Positions 42,377 to 50,990 of a stretch of DNA of 56,435 nt are shown here, in pieces; the stretch's first letter is position 1; the number at the start of each line of letters is the position of its first letter. The stretch comes from CAYNTG01 sp964400105. GTDB taxonomy: Bacteria; UBP14; UBA6098. Location: assembly GCA_964400105.1 (NCBI GenBank), contig CAYNTG010000004.1, positions 1 through 56,435 on the forward strand, given 5' to 3'. Position numbers and translations under genes: made by a program. The notes under the pieces are model-generated. The model was not told the DNA's origin. It ran no database searches and saw only the letters and a list, made by a program, of their open reading frames with translations.

Positions 42377-44695
42377 ATGAAAGAAAATCGTCTCCCAATT
42401 ATTCCGCTCCGCGATATAGTCGTTTTCCCCGATGTAATTTTCCCAATTCTCGTGGGAAGATCGAGAAGTTTGGCTGCGGTGCAGGAAGCAATGATCTCCA
42501 ACAGGGAGATTCTGCTCGTTGCGCAAAAGAATGCTGCGGTCCAGGATGTTCGCGCCGACGATCTTTACAGATACGGAACTGCCGCAAAGATACTTCAGCT
42601 ACTGCGCCTTCCTGAAGGATCGATGAAGGTGCTTATCGAGGGGAAGACGAGAGCGAAGATAAAAAGATTTTTTTTCGGAAGGGATTACATGGAGGCGGTT
42701 TTCGAACCGATTATCGAAAGGAACGAACCGCCAAGCCCAAGAAGCGAAGCCCTTATAAGAAAGACGCTCGAGAGATTCACCGTTTACGCGAGAATGGAGA
42801 ATTCGCTCCCGGAGGAGATCGTCGCCGCCATCGAGAGCCATCAAAGCAACCCCGGCACGCTCGCGGATATTATCGCATCGCACATGCCGATAAAGCATGC
42901 CGCAAAGCAGAAGCTCCTCCAGACCGAATCCCCGAACGACAGACTCGGACAGATTCTCGCACTTCTTTCTCGCGAGATCGAGATTTTACGGCTCGAGGAA
43001 TCGATAAATAAAAAGGTGAATAACCGTATATCGGAGAGCCAGAGGGAATATTACCTTCGCGAGCAGATAGAAGCCATTCGTCAGGAACTCGGAAAGAAGG
43101 GCAAAAACCCGGAGATCGAGGAGCTTATTAAAAGGGCCGATTCCATCGCGCTCCCGGAAGCGACGCGAACCATGTTCGACAAGGAAACGGAGAAGCTCGA
43201 GCGCACGAATCCCTCCAGCCCGGAGACCGCCGTTATCCGGGATTACCTCGATTGGATACTCGCTTTGCCGTGGGGCACGATCTCGAAGGATAACACCGAT
43301 ATCGACCGCGCACAAAAGATATTGGAAGAGGATCATTACGGTCTCAAAAAGATAAAGCAAAGGATTACGGAGCATATCGCTGTCATGGCCCTCTCAAAAA
43401 AGATGCGAGGGCCGATACTCTGTTTGGTTGGGCCGCCCGGTGTTGGGAAGACCTCTCTTGGAAGGAGCATTGCGAGGGCGCTCGGTAGGAAATTCGTGCG
43501 TTTTTCGCTCGGCGGGGTTCGTGACGAGGCGGAGATTCGCGGCCACAGAAGAACATATATCGGCGCACTTCCGGGGCAGATCGTCCAGCAGATGAAAAAG
43601 GCCGGAAGCATGAATCCGGTATTTCTCCTCGACGAGATCGATAAGCTCGGCGCGGATTTTCGAGGAGACCCGGCGTCTGCATTGCTCGAGGCACTCGATC
43701 CTGAGCAGAACTCGACATTCGTCGATCACTATCTCGATATCGAATTCGACCTGTCGAAGGTGCTGTTTATCACGACGGCGAACACGACCGCCGAAATACC
43801 TTACGCACTCGCCGATAGGATGGAGATCCTGCGGATACCCGGATACCTTATCGCGGAGAAAACCGCTATCGCCAGAGGTTTTCTGATCCCGAAAATGAGG
43901 ATAGAAACAGGCCTCGATAGCGTCGATATCAGGTTCAGCAACGAGGCTATCGAGAATCTGATCCGCGGATGGACGCGCGAGGCCGGAGTTCGTGAGCTGG
44001 AGCGGAAAATCGGGAAGATTATGCGGGTCATAGCATCGCGGGTCGTTAGAAAGAAAGGGATTCCCAAGAGGGTGGATATATCCGCAAAAAGCCTCGAAAG
44101 ATACCTCGGTGTAGCACAGTTCCGAGGCTCGGATATACCCGGGGAATTGGCGGTTGGAGAGGCGATGGGACTTGCGTGGACGGCATACGGAGGCGAGATT
44201 TTACGCATAGAGACCGCTATCACCGCAGGCAAGGAGGAACTGGTCCTTACCGGCCGGCTCGGCGAGGTCATGCAGGAATCGGCGCGAACCGCTTTGACCT
44301 TCGTGCGAAGTAGATTCGAAAAACTGGGCATCGACAGCAAGTCCATTCCAAAGGGATCGATCCATATCCATGCTCCGGAAGGCGCGGTTCCGAAGGATGG
44401 CCCATCCGCCGGTATAGCCATAGCCTCGGCCATAGCTTCGCTCTTGACCGGGAAACGTTTGCCGAAGAAGATTGCTATGACGGGGGAAATTTCGCTCACT
44501 GGCCGCGTATTGAGGATTGGCGGCCTCGTCGAAAAGCTCGTGGCTGCGAAACGTGCCGAACTTGAAGTGGTGATCATACCGCGAGAAAATGTTCCCGATC
44601 TCCTCGAAATCCCAGAGGATGTCAAAGCCGGTCTGTGTATCAAGCATGTTTCCAGCGCGGACGAGGTTTTCGATATTCTCGGTATCTCCACTTGA
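42377..44695 (+). CDS. lon: ATP-dependent protease La (LonA)
   Basis: A 772-aa protein from ATG 42377, chosen because the promoter -10 lies downstream of the earlier ATG and because KENRLPIIPLRDIVVFPDV is the normal Lon N-terminus. Substrate-binding N-domain to ~200. AAA+ domain: Walker A GPPGVGKTS near ~352, Walker B PVFLLDEIDKLG near ~412, sensor FITTANTT. Proteolytic domain: catalytic Ser in VPKDGPSAG (~673), and the Lys of the dyad in IGGLVEKLVAAKRA (~718). The more upstream lysine of the usual GGxKEK is Val here, but the catalytic second Lys is kept. Cytosolic quality-control protease. Confidence 0.96.
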   Translation: MKENRLPIIPLRDIVVFPDVIFPILVGRSRSLAAVQEAMISNREILLVAQKNAAVQDVRADDLYRYGTAAKILQLLRLPEGSMKVLIEGKTRAKIKRFFFGRDYMEAVFEPIIERNEPPSPRSEALIRKTLERFTVYARMENSLPEEIVAAIESHQSNPGTLADIIASHMPIKHAAKQKLLQTESPNDRLGQILALLSREIEILRLEESINKKVNNRISESQREYYLREQIEAIRQELGKKGKNPEIEELIKRADSIALPEATRTMFDKETEKLERTNPSSPETAVIRDYLDWILALPWGTISKDNTDIDRAQKILEEDHYGLKKIKQRITEHIAVMALSKKMRGPILCLVGPPGVGKTSLGRSIARALGRKFVRFSLGGVRDEAEIRGHRRTYIGALPGQIVQQMKKAGSMNPVFLLDEIDKLGADFRGDPASALLEALDPEQNSTFVDHYLDIEFDLSKVLFITTANTTAEIPYALADRMEILRIPGYLIAEKTAIARGFLIPKMRIETGLDSVDIRFSNEAIENLIRGWTREAGVRELERKIGKIMRVIASRVVRKKGIPKRVDISAKSLERYLGVAQFRGSDIPGELAVGEAMGLAWTAYGGEILRIETAITAGKEELVLTGRLGEVMQESARTALTFVRSRFEKLGIDSKSIPKGSIHIHAPEGAVPKDGPSAGIAIASAIASLLTGKRLPKKIAMTGEISLTGRVLRIGGLVEKLVAAKRAELEVVIIPRENVPDLLEIPEDVKAGLCIKHVSSADEVFDILGIST

Positions 44696-44720
44696 CGTCG
44701 AACAATTCAAGCATTATATT
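44692..44720 (+). promoter_or_regulatory. Promoter of nucleotidyltransferase gene
   Basis: TTGACG (44692-44697, overlapping the lon stop), exactly 17 bp, TATATT (44715-44720). The leader after it contains a small hairpin CCGGC-TTT-GCCGG near 44770. Confidence 0.7.
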
Positions 44721-44795
44721 CCCTATCAATCGCGTCTGCCGCACCGCAATTCATAGCATTTTTCCCGGCTTTGCCGGTTCAATGGAGAATGTCGT

Positions 44796-45521
44796 ATGAA
44801 AGGTTTAGTTTTGGCTGGCGGTCTCGGAACACGATTAAGACCACTCACGAAAATTACCAACAAGCACCTGTTACCAGTGTATGACGCACCGATGATCTAT
44901 TATCCGTTGCGCTCTCTCGTCGATGCTGGTGTCGAGGATATCATGATCGTATGCGGCGGCAACCATGCCGGGGAATTCCTCCGGCTCCTCGGGAATGGAG
45001 AGGAATTCGGCCTGAAGCATCTTAATTATACCTACCAGCAAAACGAGGGAGGTATAGCCGAGGCTCTCGGACTTTGTGAGCATTTCGCCGATGGCGAAAA
45101 GACCGTCGTCTTCCTCGGGGATAATATAGTGGAATTGAGTATTGCCACTGCGGTGAGGGAATTTGCGAAGCAGAAATCCGGCGCGAGGATACTTCTAAAG
45201 GAGGTCGAAGACCCGCGCGATTATGGCGTGGTTCGTTTCGGCGAAGATGGATCGATAGAAAAAATTATCGAAAAACCCACCGATCCGCCGTCAAATTTCG
45301 CCGTTGTCGGCATATATATGTACACGCCGGAGGTCTTCGATATCATAAAGACCCTCGAAAGATCGAATCGTGGCGAGCTTGAAATCACCGACGTGAACAA
45401 CGCATACCTATCGAGAGGCAAACTCGAATACAGCATCCTCGAAGGGTGGTGGGCAGATGCGGGGGCATCCATAGAGGCATATTACGAAACCATCGTGAAG
45501 GTGGCCGAAAAAAACCGATAG
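44796..45521 (+). CDS. rmlA: RmlA-like sugar-phosphate nucleotidyltransferase
   Basis: A 241-aa protein. GGAGAA lies before the ATG. It shows the nucleotidyltransferase P-loop LAGGLGTRLRPLT at ~6-18, KHLLPVYDAPMIYYPL at ~23-38, VFLGDNIVE with the metal Asp at ~103-111, IIEKPTDPPS, VGIYMYTPEVFD, and WWADAGASIEAY near the end. It resembles glucose-1-phosphate thymidylyltransferase, which makes dTDP-glucose for surface sugars, but is ~50 residues shorter than classical RmlA, as in the short subfamily. No other rml genes are near, so the exact nucleotide and sugar are uncertain. Confidence 0.85.
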   Translation: MKGLVLAGGLGTRLRPLTKITNKHLLPVYDAPMIYYPLRSLVDAGVEDIMIVCGGNHAGEFLRLLGNGEEFGLKHLNYTYQQNEGGIAEALGLCEHFADGEKTVVFLGDNIVELSIATAVREFAKQKSGARILLKEVEDPRDYGVVRFGEDGSIEKIIEKPTDPPSNFAVVGIYMYTPEVFDIIKTLERSNRGELEITDVNNAYLSRGKLEYSILEGWWADAGASIEAYYETIVKVAEKNR

Positions 45522-45532
45522 TGGAATGTGGA

Positions 45533-45922
45533 TTATTGGTTCTCCGCGAGGTGAGATGTGAGCCTCTCCTTGATTCGGTCGTAGTTGGGCTTGGCCGTGA
45601 AATGGGATATTGTTTTCGAGCGTTTCCCAGGAATCTCCTCGACAAGAAAAAAGCTCCTCGAATTGGCTACCAGCCTCGCCTGAAAACGGAATGTCGCAAC
45701 TTGTTCGTGGTTCTTATATACCCAAAATTCATACAGCCAACCCTCGGCTTTGACGGTTTTTGTGTTCTCGAATGCCAGAACGACAAAATCGCCCGATTTA
45801 TACTCTTCGATCGGCATTTCATTTACCTTTGCGGTTATGAATTTACCATAATATGTCGTCGAACAACCGGCCAATAAAAGAATCAGGGTTATAGTAATTA
45901 GTATCGTGATGCTTTTTCGCAT
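45533..45922 (-). CDS. Small lipoprotein
   Basis: A 129-aa protein from ATG 45922, which has GGAAAG six bases upstream; an ATG four codons earlier lacks a ribosome site. The signal ends in a lipobox (LILLLAGC, Cys ~20) followed by STTYYGKF. The mature part is a small beta-rich domain (SGDFVVLAFENTKTVKAEGW, YEFWVYKNHEQVATFRF) with a basic tail. I do not recognise the family. Convergent with the nucleotidyltransferase gene, 11 bp apart, with no terminator between. Confidence 0.7.
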   Translation of the reverse strand: MRKSITILITITLILLLAGCSTTYYGKFITAKVNEMPIEEYKSGDFVVLAFENTKTVKAEGWLYEFWVYKNHEQVATFRFQARLVANSRSFFLVEEIPGKRSKTISHFTAKPNYDRIKERLTSHLAENQ

Positions 45923-45934
45923 TTTTCTTTCCAT

Positions 45935-46179
45935 CGAGTTTGATAAAGCTTGCAGTGAAAAAAATAATCCTTATCTTTAGGACAAGAAGCGAACAATAAG
46001 ATCTCTAACAAGTATCTTATGAAGGTTGTCCCCGTTTTGTTGAGTTGACGCGATGACTCCTTTTTGGACGAGCGAAGACAAAAAACTTACGGCGATGTTA
46101 AAATCCTTTAATCTTCCTTTTGGGAGATGTTTATACTTCGCTTCTTCTTGCCGACCGTGAAAACGGTCGGCATCTTTAT
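45935..46179. other. Intergenic region downstream of recA
   Basis: This 245-bp stretch has no gene. It contains a perfect 10-bp hairpin, TGCCGACCGT/ACGGTCGGCA with loop GAAA, near 46148-46171, just after the recA stop on the - strand. T-rich sequence follows only on the + strand, so it is not a canonical recA terminator, though it may protect the mRNA end. Confidence 0.5.
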
Positions 46180-47217
46180 TTATTTATCCTCTTTCACTTC
46201 CACGGTATCCAAATCGGGCAAAAGCCCCTTCTTAATTCGGATTTCGTTTGCGATTTTTTCGGCGATATCCTTGTTTTCTTTGAGGAAGATGCGCGCTTTT
46301 TCTCTTCCCGCACCGAGCTTGTTATCGCCGAATGAGAACCAGATGCCCTTTTTATCGATGATATTGAGATCGACGCCGAGATCCAAAAGCTCGGATTCGT
46401 GGGATATGCCCTCGCCGAAAACGATGTCGCACTCGACCTTGCGAAATGGCGGGGCGAGTTTATTCTTCACCACCTTGATATAGACCCTGTGGCCGATAAT
46501 ATCTTCCTTGACCTTGATCGAAGCGCCCCTTCGGATATGGATTCTGACGCTCGCGTAAAACTTCAGTGCGACGCCGCCGGAGGTTGTTTCCGGGTTGCCG
46601 AACATCACACCGATCTTAACTCTGGTCTGGTTCACAAAGACGACCGAGGTTTGGGATTTGCTGATAGCCCCGGTGAGCTTTCTCAGCGCTTGGCTCATGA
46701 GCCTCGCCTGCGCGCCGACCTGCCGGTCTCCCATATCCCCCTCGATCTCGGCACGCGGGACGAGCGCGGCCACCGAATCGATCACGACGACATCCATAGC
46801 GCCACTGCGGACGATCGTCTCGCATATTTCGAGCGCCTGTTCGCCGTTGTCCGGCTGTGAGACCCAAAGATTATCGGTATCTACGCCGAGCGCGGCGGCA
46901 TAAATCGGGTCCATAGCGTGTTCGGCATCGATAAATGCCGCGAGACCGCCTTCCTTCTGGGCCTCCGCGATAATCTGGAGCGCGAGGGTGGTTTTGCCGG
47001 ATGATTCGGGACCGAATATCTCGCTGACCCGTCCTCGCGGGATGCCGCCGATACCGAGGGCGCTGTCGAGGCCTATCGAGCCGGTGCTTATCGTCGGTAT
47101 CTTCTGCGGCGAACCGCTGTCTCCGAGGCGCATGATAGCGCCATCCCCGAAGGCCTTATGGATACTCTCGATCGCTAAATCGAGCGCTTTCGCCTTCTTT
47201 TTGTTTATATCCGCCAT
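46180..47217 (-). CDS. recA: Recombinase RecA
   Basis: A 345-aa protein of typical length, with GGAGG before the ATG. It forms filaments on single-stranded DNA for homologous recombination and the SOS response. Walker A IFGPESSGKTTL at ~67-78; EHAMDPIYAAALGVD; Walker B MDVVVIDSVAALVPRAEIEGD at ~140-160; loop L1 MGDRQVGAQARLMSQALRKL; KSQTSVVFVNQTRVKIGVMFG; loop L2 NPETTSGGVALKFYASVR. The acidic C-terminal tail ends TVEVKEDK. The short inverted-repeat element is inserted 26 bp upstream, between thpR and recA. I see no LexA-type operator. Confidence 0.98.
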   Translation of the reverse strand: MADINKKKAKALDLAIESIHKAFGDGAIMRLGDSGSPQKIPTISTGSIGLDSALGIGGIPRGRVSEIFGPESSGKTTLALQIIAEAQKEGGLAAFIDAEHAMDPIYAAALGVDTDNLWVSQPDNGEQALEICETIVRSGAMDVVVIDSVAALVPRAEIEGDMGDRQVGAQARLMSQALRKLTGAISKSQTSVVFVNQTRVKIGVMFGNPETTSGGVALKFYASVRIHIRRGASIKVKEDIIGHRVYIKVVKNKLAPPFRKVECDIVFGEGISHESELLDLGVDLNIIDKKGIWFSFGDNKLGAGREKARIFLKENKDIAEKIANEIRIKKGLLPDLDTVEVKEDK

Positions 47218-47243
47218 TATTCCTCCAGTTAAAAAATCAATTA

Positions 47244-47440
47244 GAGATTGCTGAAAAACGAATGTGAATCGTTACAAAGTGATAAAATGATAAAACATGT
47301 CATTGCGAGTGAAACGAAGCAATCTCAACGTTTGCGGGAGATTGCCGCGTCGCTCCACTACGGGCCTACGTGCCGTGCGGGTCTAAGGATATCGCAATTA
47401 CAGGCTAATTTCTTGTTTTCTGTCAAAAATCAGCAATCTC
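47244..47440. mobile_element. Short inverted-repeat (MITE-like) element, copy 2 (197 bp)
   Basis: Perfect 11-bp termini GAGATTGCTGA (47244-47254) and TCAGCAATCTC (47430-47440). AATTA on both sides (47239-47243 and 47441-47445) may be a 5-bp target duplication. The interior shares most of its sequence with the shorter copy at 1948-2075 and also contains the GTCATTGCGAG...CGAAGCAATCTC palindrome. No coding capacity. It sits two bases from the thpR stop and upstream of recA. Confidence 0.75.
47397..47426 (-). promoter_or_regulatory. Candidate recA promoter inside the repeat element
   Basis: On the - strand, TTGACA (complement of 47421-47426), 18 bp, then TGTAAT (complement of 47397-47402), 5 of 6 matches to a -10. 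It reads through the element toward recA. There is no room for another promoter between the element and recA. Confidence 0.4.
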
Positions 47441-47442
47441 AA

Positions 47443-48030
47443 TTATTCAAATTGGTCGGACAGGCTGAATTCAGCCTGTGGTTCGTATATGCTGCCGCCC
47501 GTCGAAAGGGTGCTTTTCATCAGTGTAACCCGGTCGGCGATAAAACTCTCATTCGGAAGCTCGATCTCCTCGATTTTTTCGAGCAATCTTTTCGCGCTCT
47601 TCGACTCGCGGACCCTCGCGATAGTGAGGTGCGGACCGAATCGCCTTTTCTCGCGGGGGAAACCAAGATTCGCCACAGCTCGATCCACGGCGTTCGCCAT
47701 TTCCTCCAATGCCACGGTCTCCCCGCCTATGCCGACCCATATCACGCGCGGATTCCTGCCGCCAAATGTCCCGACATCTTTTAAAGATAGGGATAGCGGA
47801 GCCGCTTTCGCAACTACTTTTTCCAGCGCGGCGGCGAGTTTAGGAACGATCGATTCGGGGATGTCGCCGAGGAATTTGAGCGTGAGGTGAAGGTTGCCCG
47901 GTTTCACCCACGAGCATCGCGCGCCGGTTTTTTTGAGGAGCGATGTTGCTTTGACGTCGATCGTGTCTCTGACATGCTTGGGCAATTCGAGGCAGATGAA
48001 CGCGCGTATTGTTCCAATATCTTTTTTCAC
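47443..48030 (-). CDS. thpR: RNA 2',3'-cyclic phosphodiesterase (2'-5' RNA ligase family)
   Basis: A 195-aa protein from a GTG start whose GTGA overlaps the cinA stop. The open frame continues upstream inside cinA, but that extension is not coding. Both catalytic HxTx motifs are present: LHLTLKFLGD at ~46-55 and PHLTIARVRES at ~132-142. N-terminus RAFICLELPKHVRD. The family opens 2',3'-cyclic phosphates on RNA ends or ligates tRNA halves in vitro; its cellular role is not settled. Last gene before the repeat element and recA. Confidence 0.92.
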   Translation of the reverse strand: MKKDIGTIRAFICLELPKHVRDTIDVKATSLLKKTGARCSWVKPGNLHLTLKFLGDIPESIVPKLAAALEKVVAKAAPLSLSLKDVGTFGGRNPRVIWVGIGGETVALEEMANAVDRAVANLGFPREKRRFGPHLTIARVRESKSAKRLLEKIEEIELPNESFIADRVTLMKSTLSTGGSIYEPQAEFSLSDQFE

Positions 48031-49307
48031 AGCTTCACCTCGATGCTGCCGTCGGCCCATTCGTGGGATTCGTATCTGCCGGAAAGCTCCAGCCAAAGCA
48101 TAGCGAGCGCGGCCTGAGACGTCCTTTCCCTGTGCTGTTTTCTGCCGCTGGCAAATATATTCCTCCGAATATATGTGCCGTGCGGCGTGTCCATCGCATA
48201 ATATACAAGCCCGACCGGCTTTTCGTCGGTGCCTCCGGAAGGCCCGGCGATGCCGGTAGTGGAAAGGGCGTAGTTCGCGTGAAACCGCTCCGCCGCGCCG
48301 CGAGCCATCTGCGACGCAACCTCCGCCGATACCGCACCGAATCGCTCGATCTTTTCGGAATCGACCGTCAATAGCTCCGCCTTTGCCCGATTCGAGTAGC
48401 TCACCACGCCGCCCTCGAACCATCCGCTCGCTCCGGGGACATCGACCATCCTCGATGCCAGAAGCCCGCCGGTGCAGCTCTCTGCGGTCGCGACCGTTCT
48501 CCCTGCGCTCGAAAGCAGCTCTCCGACCACGACCGGAAGGCTCCCTTCCGTCGTGGAATAGCACCAATGACGGCATATATCCCGGACAGCCGAGCATCTC
48601 CGCTTGAAATTTGCATCGGATTTTTCCCCGCCGATGCGGATTTCGACACCGAAGGTCGATGGATAGAACGAAAGCCTCTCCGAATCGAGTTTTAGGGAAT
48701 CGAAACTACGGGCGATCTTCGCGGCGATAACGCTCTCTGGGATTCCGGTTGTAAAAAGGCTTTTAGCCGCGCTGTCACTCGGTTTGGCGATGCCTCGAAT
48801 TATCGGTTCGAGCTGGTTTTTGAAGATGTCCTTCATCTCGTGCGGGACGCCCGGAAGAAGGCATATCAGTCGATCTGATTCTCGAAATAATATCCCCGGC
48901 GCGATTCCGACGCCGTTTTTTAGGCTGGTCGTCCCAACCGGAACGAGCGCCTCGCGCGGCGGATCTGGCATAACCATCCCTCTCGCGGAATACCTCCGCT
49001 CGATATCCCCCAGAAGGTCCTCGTCGATAACCAATTTTTGCCTAAGATAATAGCTCAGGGCATCGCGCGTAACGTCGTCTATGGTCGGGCCGAGGCCGCC
49101 GGTCACGATGCATCCATCGGCAATTTGTTGAGCACGCTCGATAGCGGAAGATATCGAGACGACATCGTCCGCGACGGTCGAGCGCTCGACCGTTCTATAT
49201 CCGAGCTTCGAAAGCTCCGAGGACAGCCACGCCGAATTCATATCTATCGTCCTGCCGCGCAGAAGCTCGTCGCCGACGGAGATAATTACGAAATCCACGG
49301 CGTCCAT
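48027..49307 (-). CDS. cinA: CinA, NMN deamidase / competence-damage protein
   Basis: A 426-aa protein started at ATG 49307 (DAVDFVIISVGDELLRG is the normal CinA N-terminus; the open frame to 49484 is out of register with the family and lies within pgpA). The N-terminal MoCF-like/COG1058 domain shows GDELLRGRTIDMNSAWLS, VTGGLGPTIDDVTRDAL and LLPGVPHEMKDIF. The C-terminal PncC deamidase domain shows ATAESCTGGLLASRMVDVPG, GGVVSYSNRAK and TTGIAGPSGGTDEKPVG. It recycles pyridine nucleotides. It overlaps pgpA by 22 bp upstream and thpR by 4 bp; cinA beside recA is a common arrangement. Confidence 0.94.
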   Translation of the reverse strand: MDAVDFVIISVGDELLRGRTIDMNSAWLSSELSKLGYRTVERSTVADDVVSISSAIERAQQIADGCIVTGGLGPTIDDVTRDALSYYLRQKLVIDEDLLGDIERRYSARGMVMPDPPREALVPVGTTSLKNGVGIAPGILFRESDRLICLLPGVPHEMKDIFKNQLEPIIRGIAKPSDSAAKSLFTTGIPESVIAAKIARSFDSLKLDSERLSFYPSTFGVEIRIGGEKSDANFKRRCSAVRDICRHWCYSTTEGSLPVVVGELLSSAGRTVATAESCTGGLLASRMVDVPGASGWFEGGVVSYSNRAKAELLTVDSEKIERFGAVSAEVASQMARGAAERFHANYALSTTGIAGPSGGTDEKPVGLVYYAMDTPHGTYIRRNIFASGRKQHRERTSQAALAMLWLELSGRYESHEWADGSIEVKL

Positions 49308-49807
49308 TCTGCGATTTTCGGAAAAAGAAGATTCACGATATGGACGAGAAGGAAGGCATAAATCCCGGATACGATATCGTCCATCATGATGCCCCATCCG
49401 CCTGGAAGCCGTTTTTCGGCGGTGTTTGCAGGCGGAAGCTTGAGGATATCGTAAGCCCTGAAGGCCAAAAATGCGATAACCCATAAAACGATGCTCTTCG
49501 GAACGAGCATCACGGAAACCATGCTCCCTGCGACCTCGTCGATAACGACCTTAGAGGGGTCCTTGCCCCAGAACTTTTCAGCCTTCCCGGAAACGAGCAC
49601 ACCGAATAGCGTGATCGCGAGAAAAGCGACCCAGAATCCAAATACCTCCGTCGGGACGAACCACAAGATTACAAACGCAGCGAGGCTTCCCACCGTGCCG
49701 GGGGCGACAGGGGAATATCCGGTTCCGAAGAAGCTCGCAAATAATTTCCAGAAGAACCCGCCGGGCTTTGCCGGCGGTGCGTCCGAGGGCTTTTTGATCT
49801 TTAGCAT
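49286..49807 (-). CDS. pgpA: Phosphatidylglycerophosphatase A
   Basis: A 173-aa inner-membrane phosphatase that makes phosphatidylglycerol from its phosphate. Motifs: FFGTGYSPVAPGTVGSLAAF at ~27-46, VVIDEVAGSMVSVM at ~87-100 with the acidic pair, FRAYDILKLPPAN, and GGWGIMMDDIVSGIYAF at ~136-152 with the catalytic DD. Four hydrophobic helices. The start is 6 bp after the pilT stop, without a clear ribosome site. It joins the pilT-pgpA-cinA-thpR operon. Confidence 0.93.
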   Translation of the reverse strand: MLKIKKPSDAPPAKPGGFFWKLFASFFGTGYSPVAPGTVGSLAAFVILWFVPTEVFGFWVAFLAITLFGVLVSGKAEKFWGKDPSKVVIDEVAGSMVSVMLVPKSIVLWVIAFLAFRAYDILKLPPANTAEKRLPGGWGIMMDDIVSGIYAFLLVHIVNLLFPKIAEWTPWIS

Positions 49808-49813
49808 TTCGAT

Positions 49814-50878
49814 CTAACCGAACTGGAGTGCGCGCTCGAATTCTGCCGGGCTGCTGGCATTCGCGAGAGCGTCTTCATAGCTGACAAGATCGGCCTTATA
49901 CAGCTTCATTACCGCTTGATCGAAGGTCTGCATCCCATATTCGCCGGAGCCTTGTGAGATATAATAAGGAATATCCTCGCGCTTTTCGTCGTCGATTATG
50001 CAGGCACGGATCGTCTGGGTCAGGATAAGCACCTCCGGCGCGAGAACTCTACCAGAGTTGTCCTTTTTACGGATAAGCCTTTGCGAGATTATGCACTTAA
50101 GATTGGCCGCCAGCTTCGCCTTGACCTGCGCCTTGTCGGTATCTTCGAAGAAGCTGATCATCGAATTGATCGTTTCCTTTGTGTTGACCGTATGGAAAGA
50201 GGAAAGCACAAGATGGCCGGTTTCGGCGGCGCGTATCGCCGTTTGAACGGCTTCCTGGTCGCGAAGCTCTCCGATGAGGATCACATCCGGGTCCTCACGC
50301 ATTGCGGCGCGCATCGCGTCCTTGAACGAGGCTGAATCCACCCCGACCTCGCGCTGGTTGATAACGCTCTTGATATCTTGGTGGATGAACTCGATCGGGT
50401 CCTCGATAGTGATTATATGTCTGCGTTTATTTTTATTAATGTGATCGATCATCGCGGCTAATGTCGTGGATTTGCCGCTTCCCGTGACGCCCGTAACCAT
50501 GATCAATCCCCTCGGTTCGAGCACCATGTCCTTCGTAATCGGTGGAATGCCAAGATTTTCCATGTTCGGAATCACCAATGGAATATACCTCAGTGCTATC
50601 GAAAAATGCCCTCTCGACTTATAGATATTCACCCGAAAACGGGCACTATCCTCGATCGAATAGGTTGTGTCGATCTCGGTGAACGACGAAAAATGTCTGC
50701 CACGGGATTCATTTAAAAAGGTAAACGCGAGGGCGCTTGTGTCCTGAGGACGAAGAGGGGCCGATTTCGTGACGATAAGTTCGCCGAATATCCTGACCAC
50801 CGGCGGGCTTCCAACCTTGAAGTGGATATCGCTCGCTCCCTTTTTTATTACAGAAAGAAGGAAGTCGTTAAGATTCAT
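49814..50878 (-). CDS. pilT: Type IV pilus retraction ATPase PilT
   Basis: A 354-aa protein with AAAGAGGG before the ATG. N-terminal PAS-like domain MNLNDFLLSVIKKGASDIHF (~1-20); Walker A TGVTGSGKSTTL at ~129-140; Asp box IITIEDPIEFIHQ; Walker B DPDVILIGELRDQEA; His box AAETGHLVLSSFHT. The C-terminal LIRKKDNSGRVLAPEVL is as in PilT. It powers retraction of type IV pili from the cytoplasmic face. No other pilus gene is in the window. PilU is the alternative subfamily. Confidence 0.93.
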   Translation of the reverse strand: MNLNDFLLSVIKKGASDIHFKVGSPPVVRIFGELIVTKSAPLRPQDTSALAFTFLNESRGRHFSSFTEIDTTYSIEDSARFRVNIYKSRGHFSIALRYIPLVIPNMENLGIPPITKDMVLEPRGLIMVTGVTGSGKSTTLAAMIDHINKNKRRHIITIEDPIEFIHQDIKSVINQREVGVDSASFKDAMRAAMREDPDVILIGELRDQEAVQTAIRAAETGHLVLSSFHTVNTKETINSMISFFEDTDKAQVKAKLAANLKCIISQRLIRKKDNSGRVLAPEVLILTQTIRACIIDDEKREDIPYYISQGSGEYGMQTFDQAVMKLYKADLVSYEDALANASSPAEFERALQFG

Positions 50879-50937
50879 TTTACGGCCCTCTTTATAGTTG
50901 CCATAAATACGATAACTGAAATACTACACAATTATAG

Positions 50938-50966
50938 TATATAATATTAAATATACTCCATGTCAA
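50938..50966 (-). promoter_or_regulatory. pilT promoter
   Basis: On the - strand, TTGACA (complement of 50961-50966), exactly 17 bp, TATATA (complement of 50938-50943). The leader is about 55 nt. Confidence 0.7.
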
Positions 50967-50990
50967 ATAGTTATTCTACACTATTTTTTA

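Noticed and set aside
43801..44691. 296-aa open frame on the - strand
   Set aside because: Antisense to the conserved lon protease domain; Ser/Pro/Arg-rich, no family features.
46148..46171. Hairpin after recA as a recA terminator
   Set aside because: The T-rich tail is on the + strand only; on the recA strand the hairpin is followed by AAGAAGAAGCG.
48031..48597. N-terminal extension of the thpR frame
   Set aside because: It overlaps the conserved C-terminal domain of cinA in another frame and lacks thpR-like sequence; the GTG at 48030 with GTGA overlap is the better start.
49308..49484. N-terminal extension of the cinA frame
   Set aside because: The added 59 residues are Arg-rich, lie inside pgpA in another frame and precede the normal CinA N-terminus.
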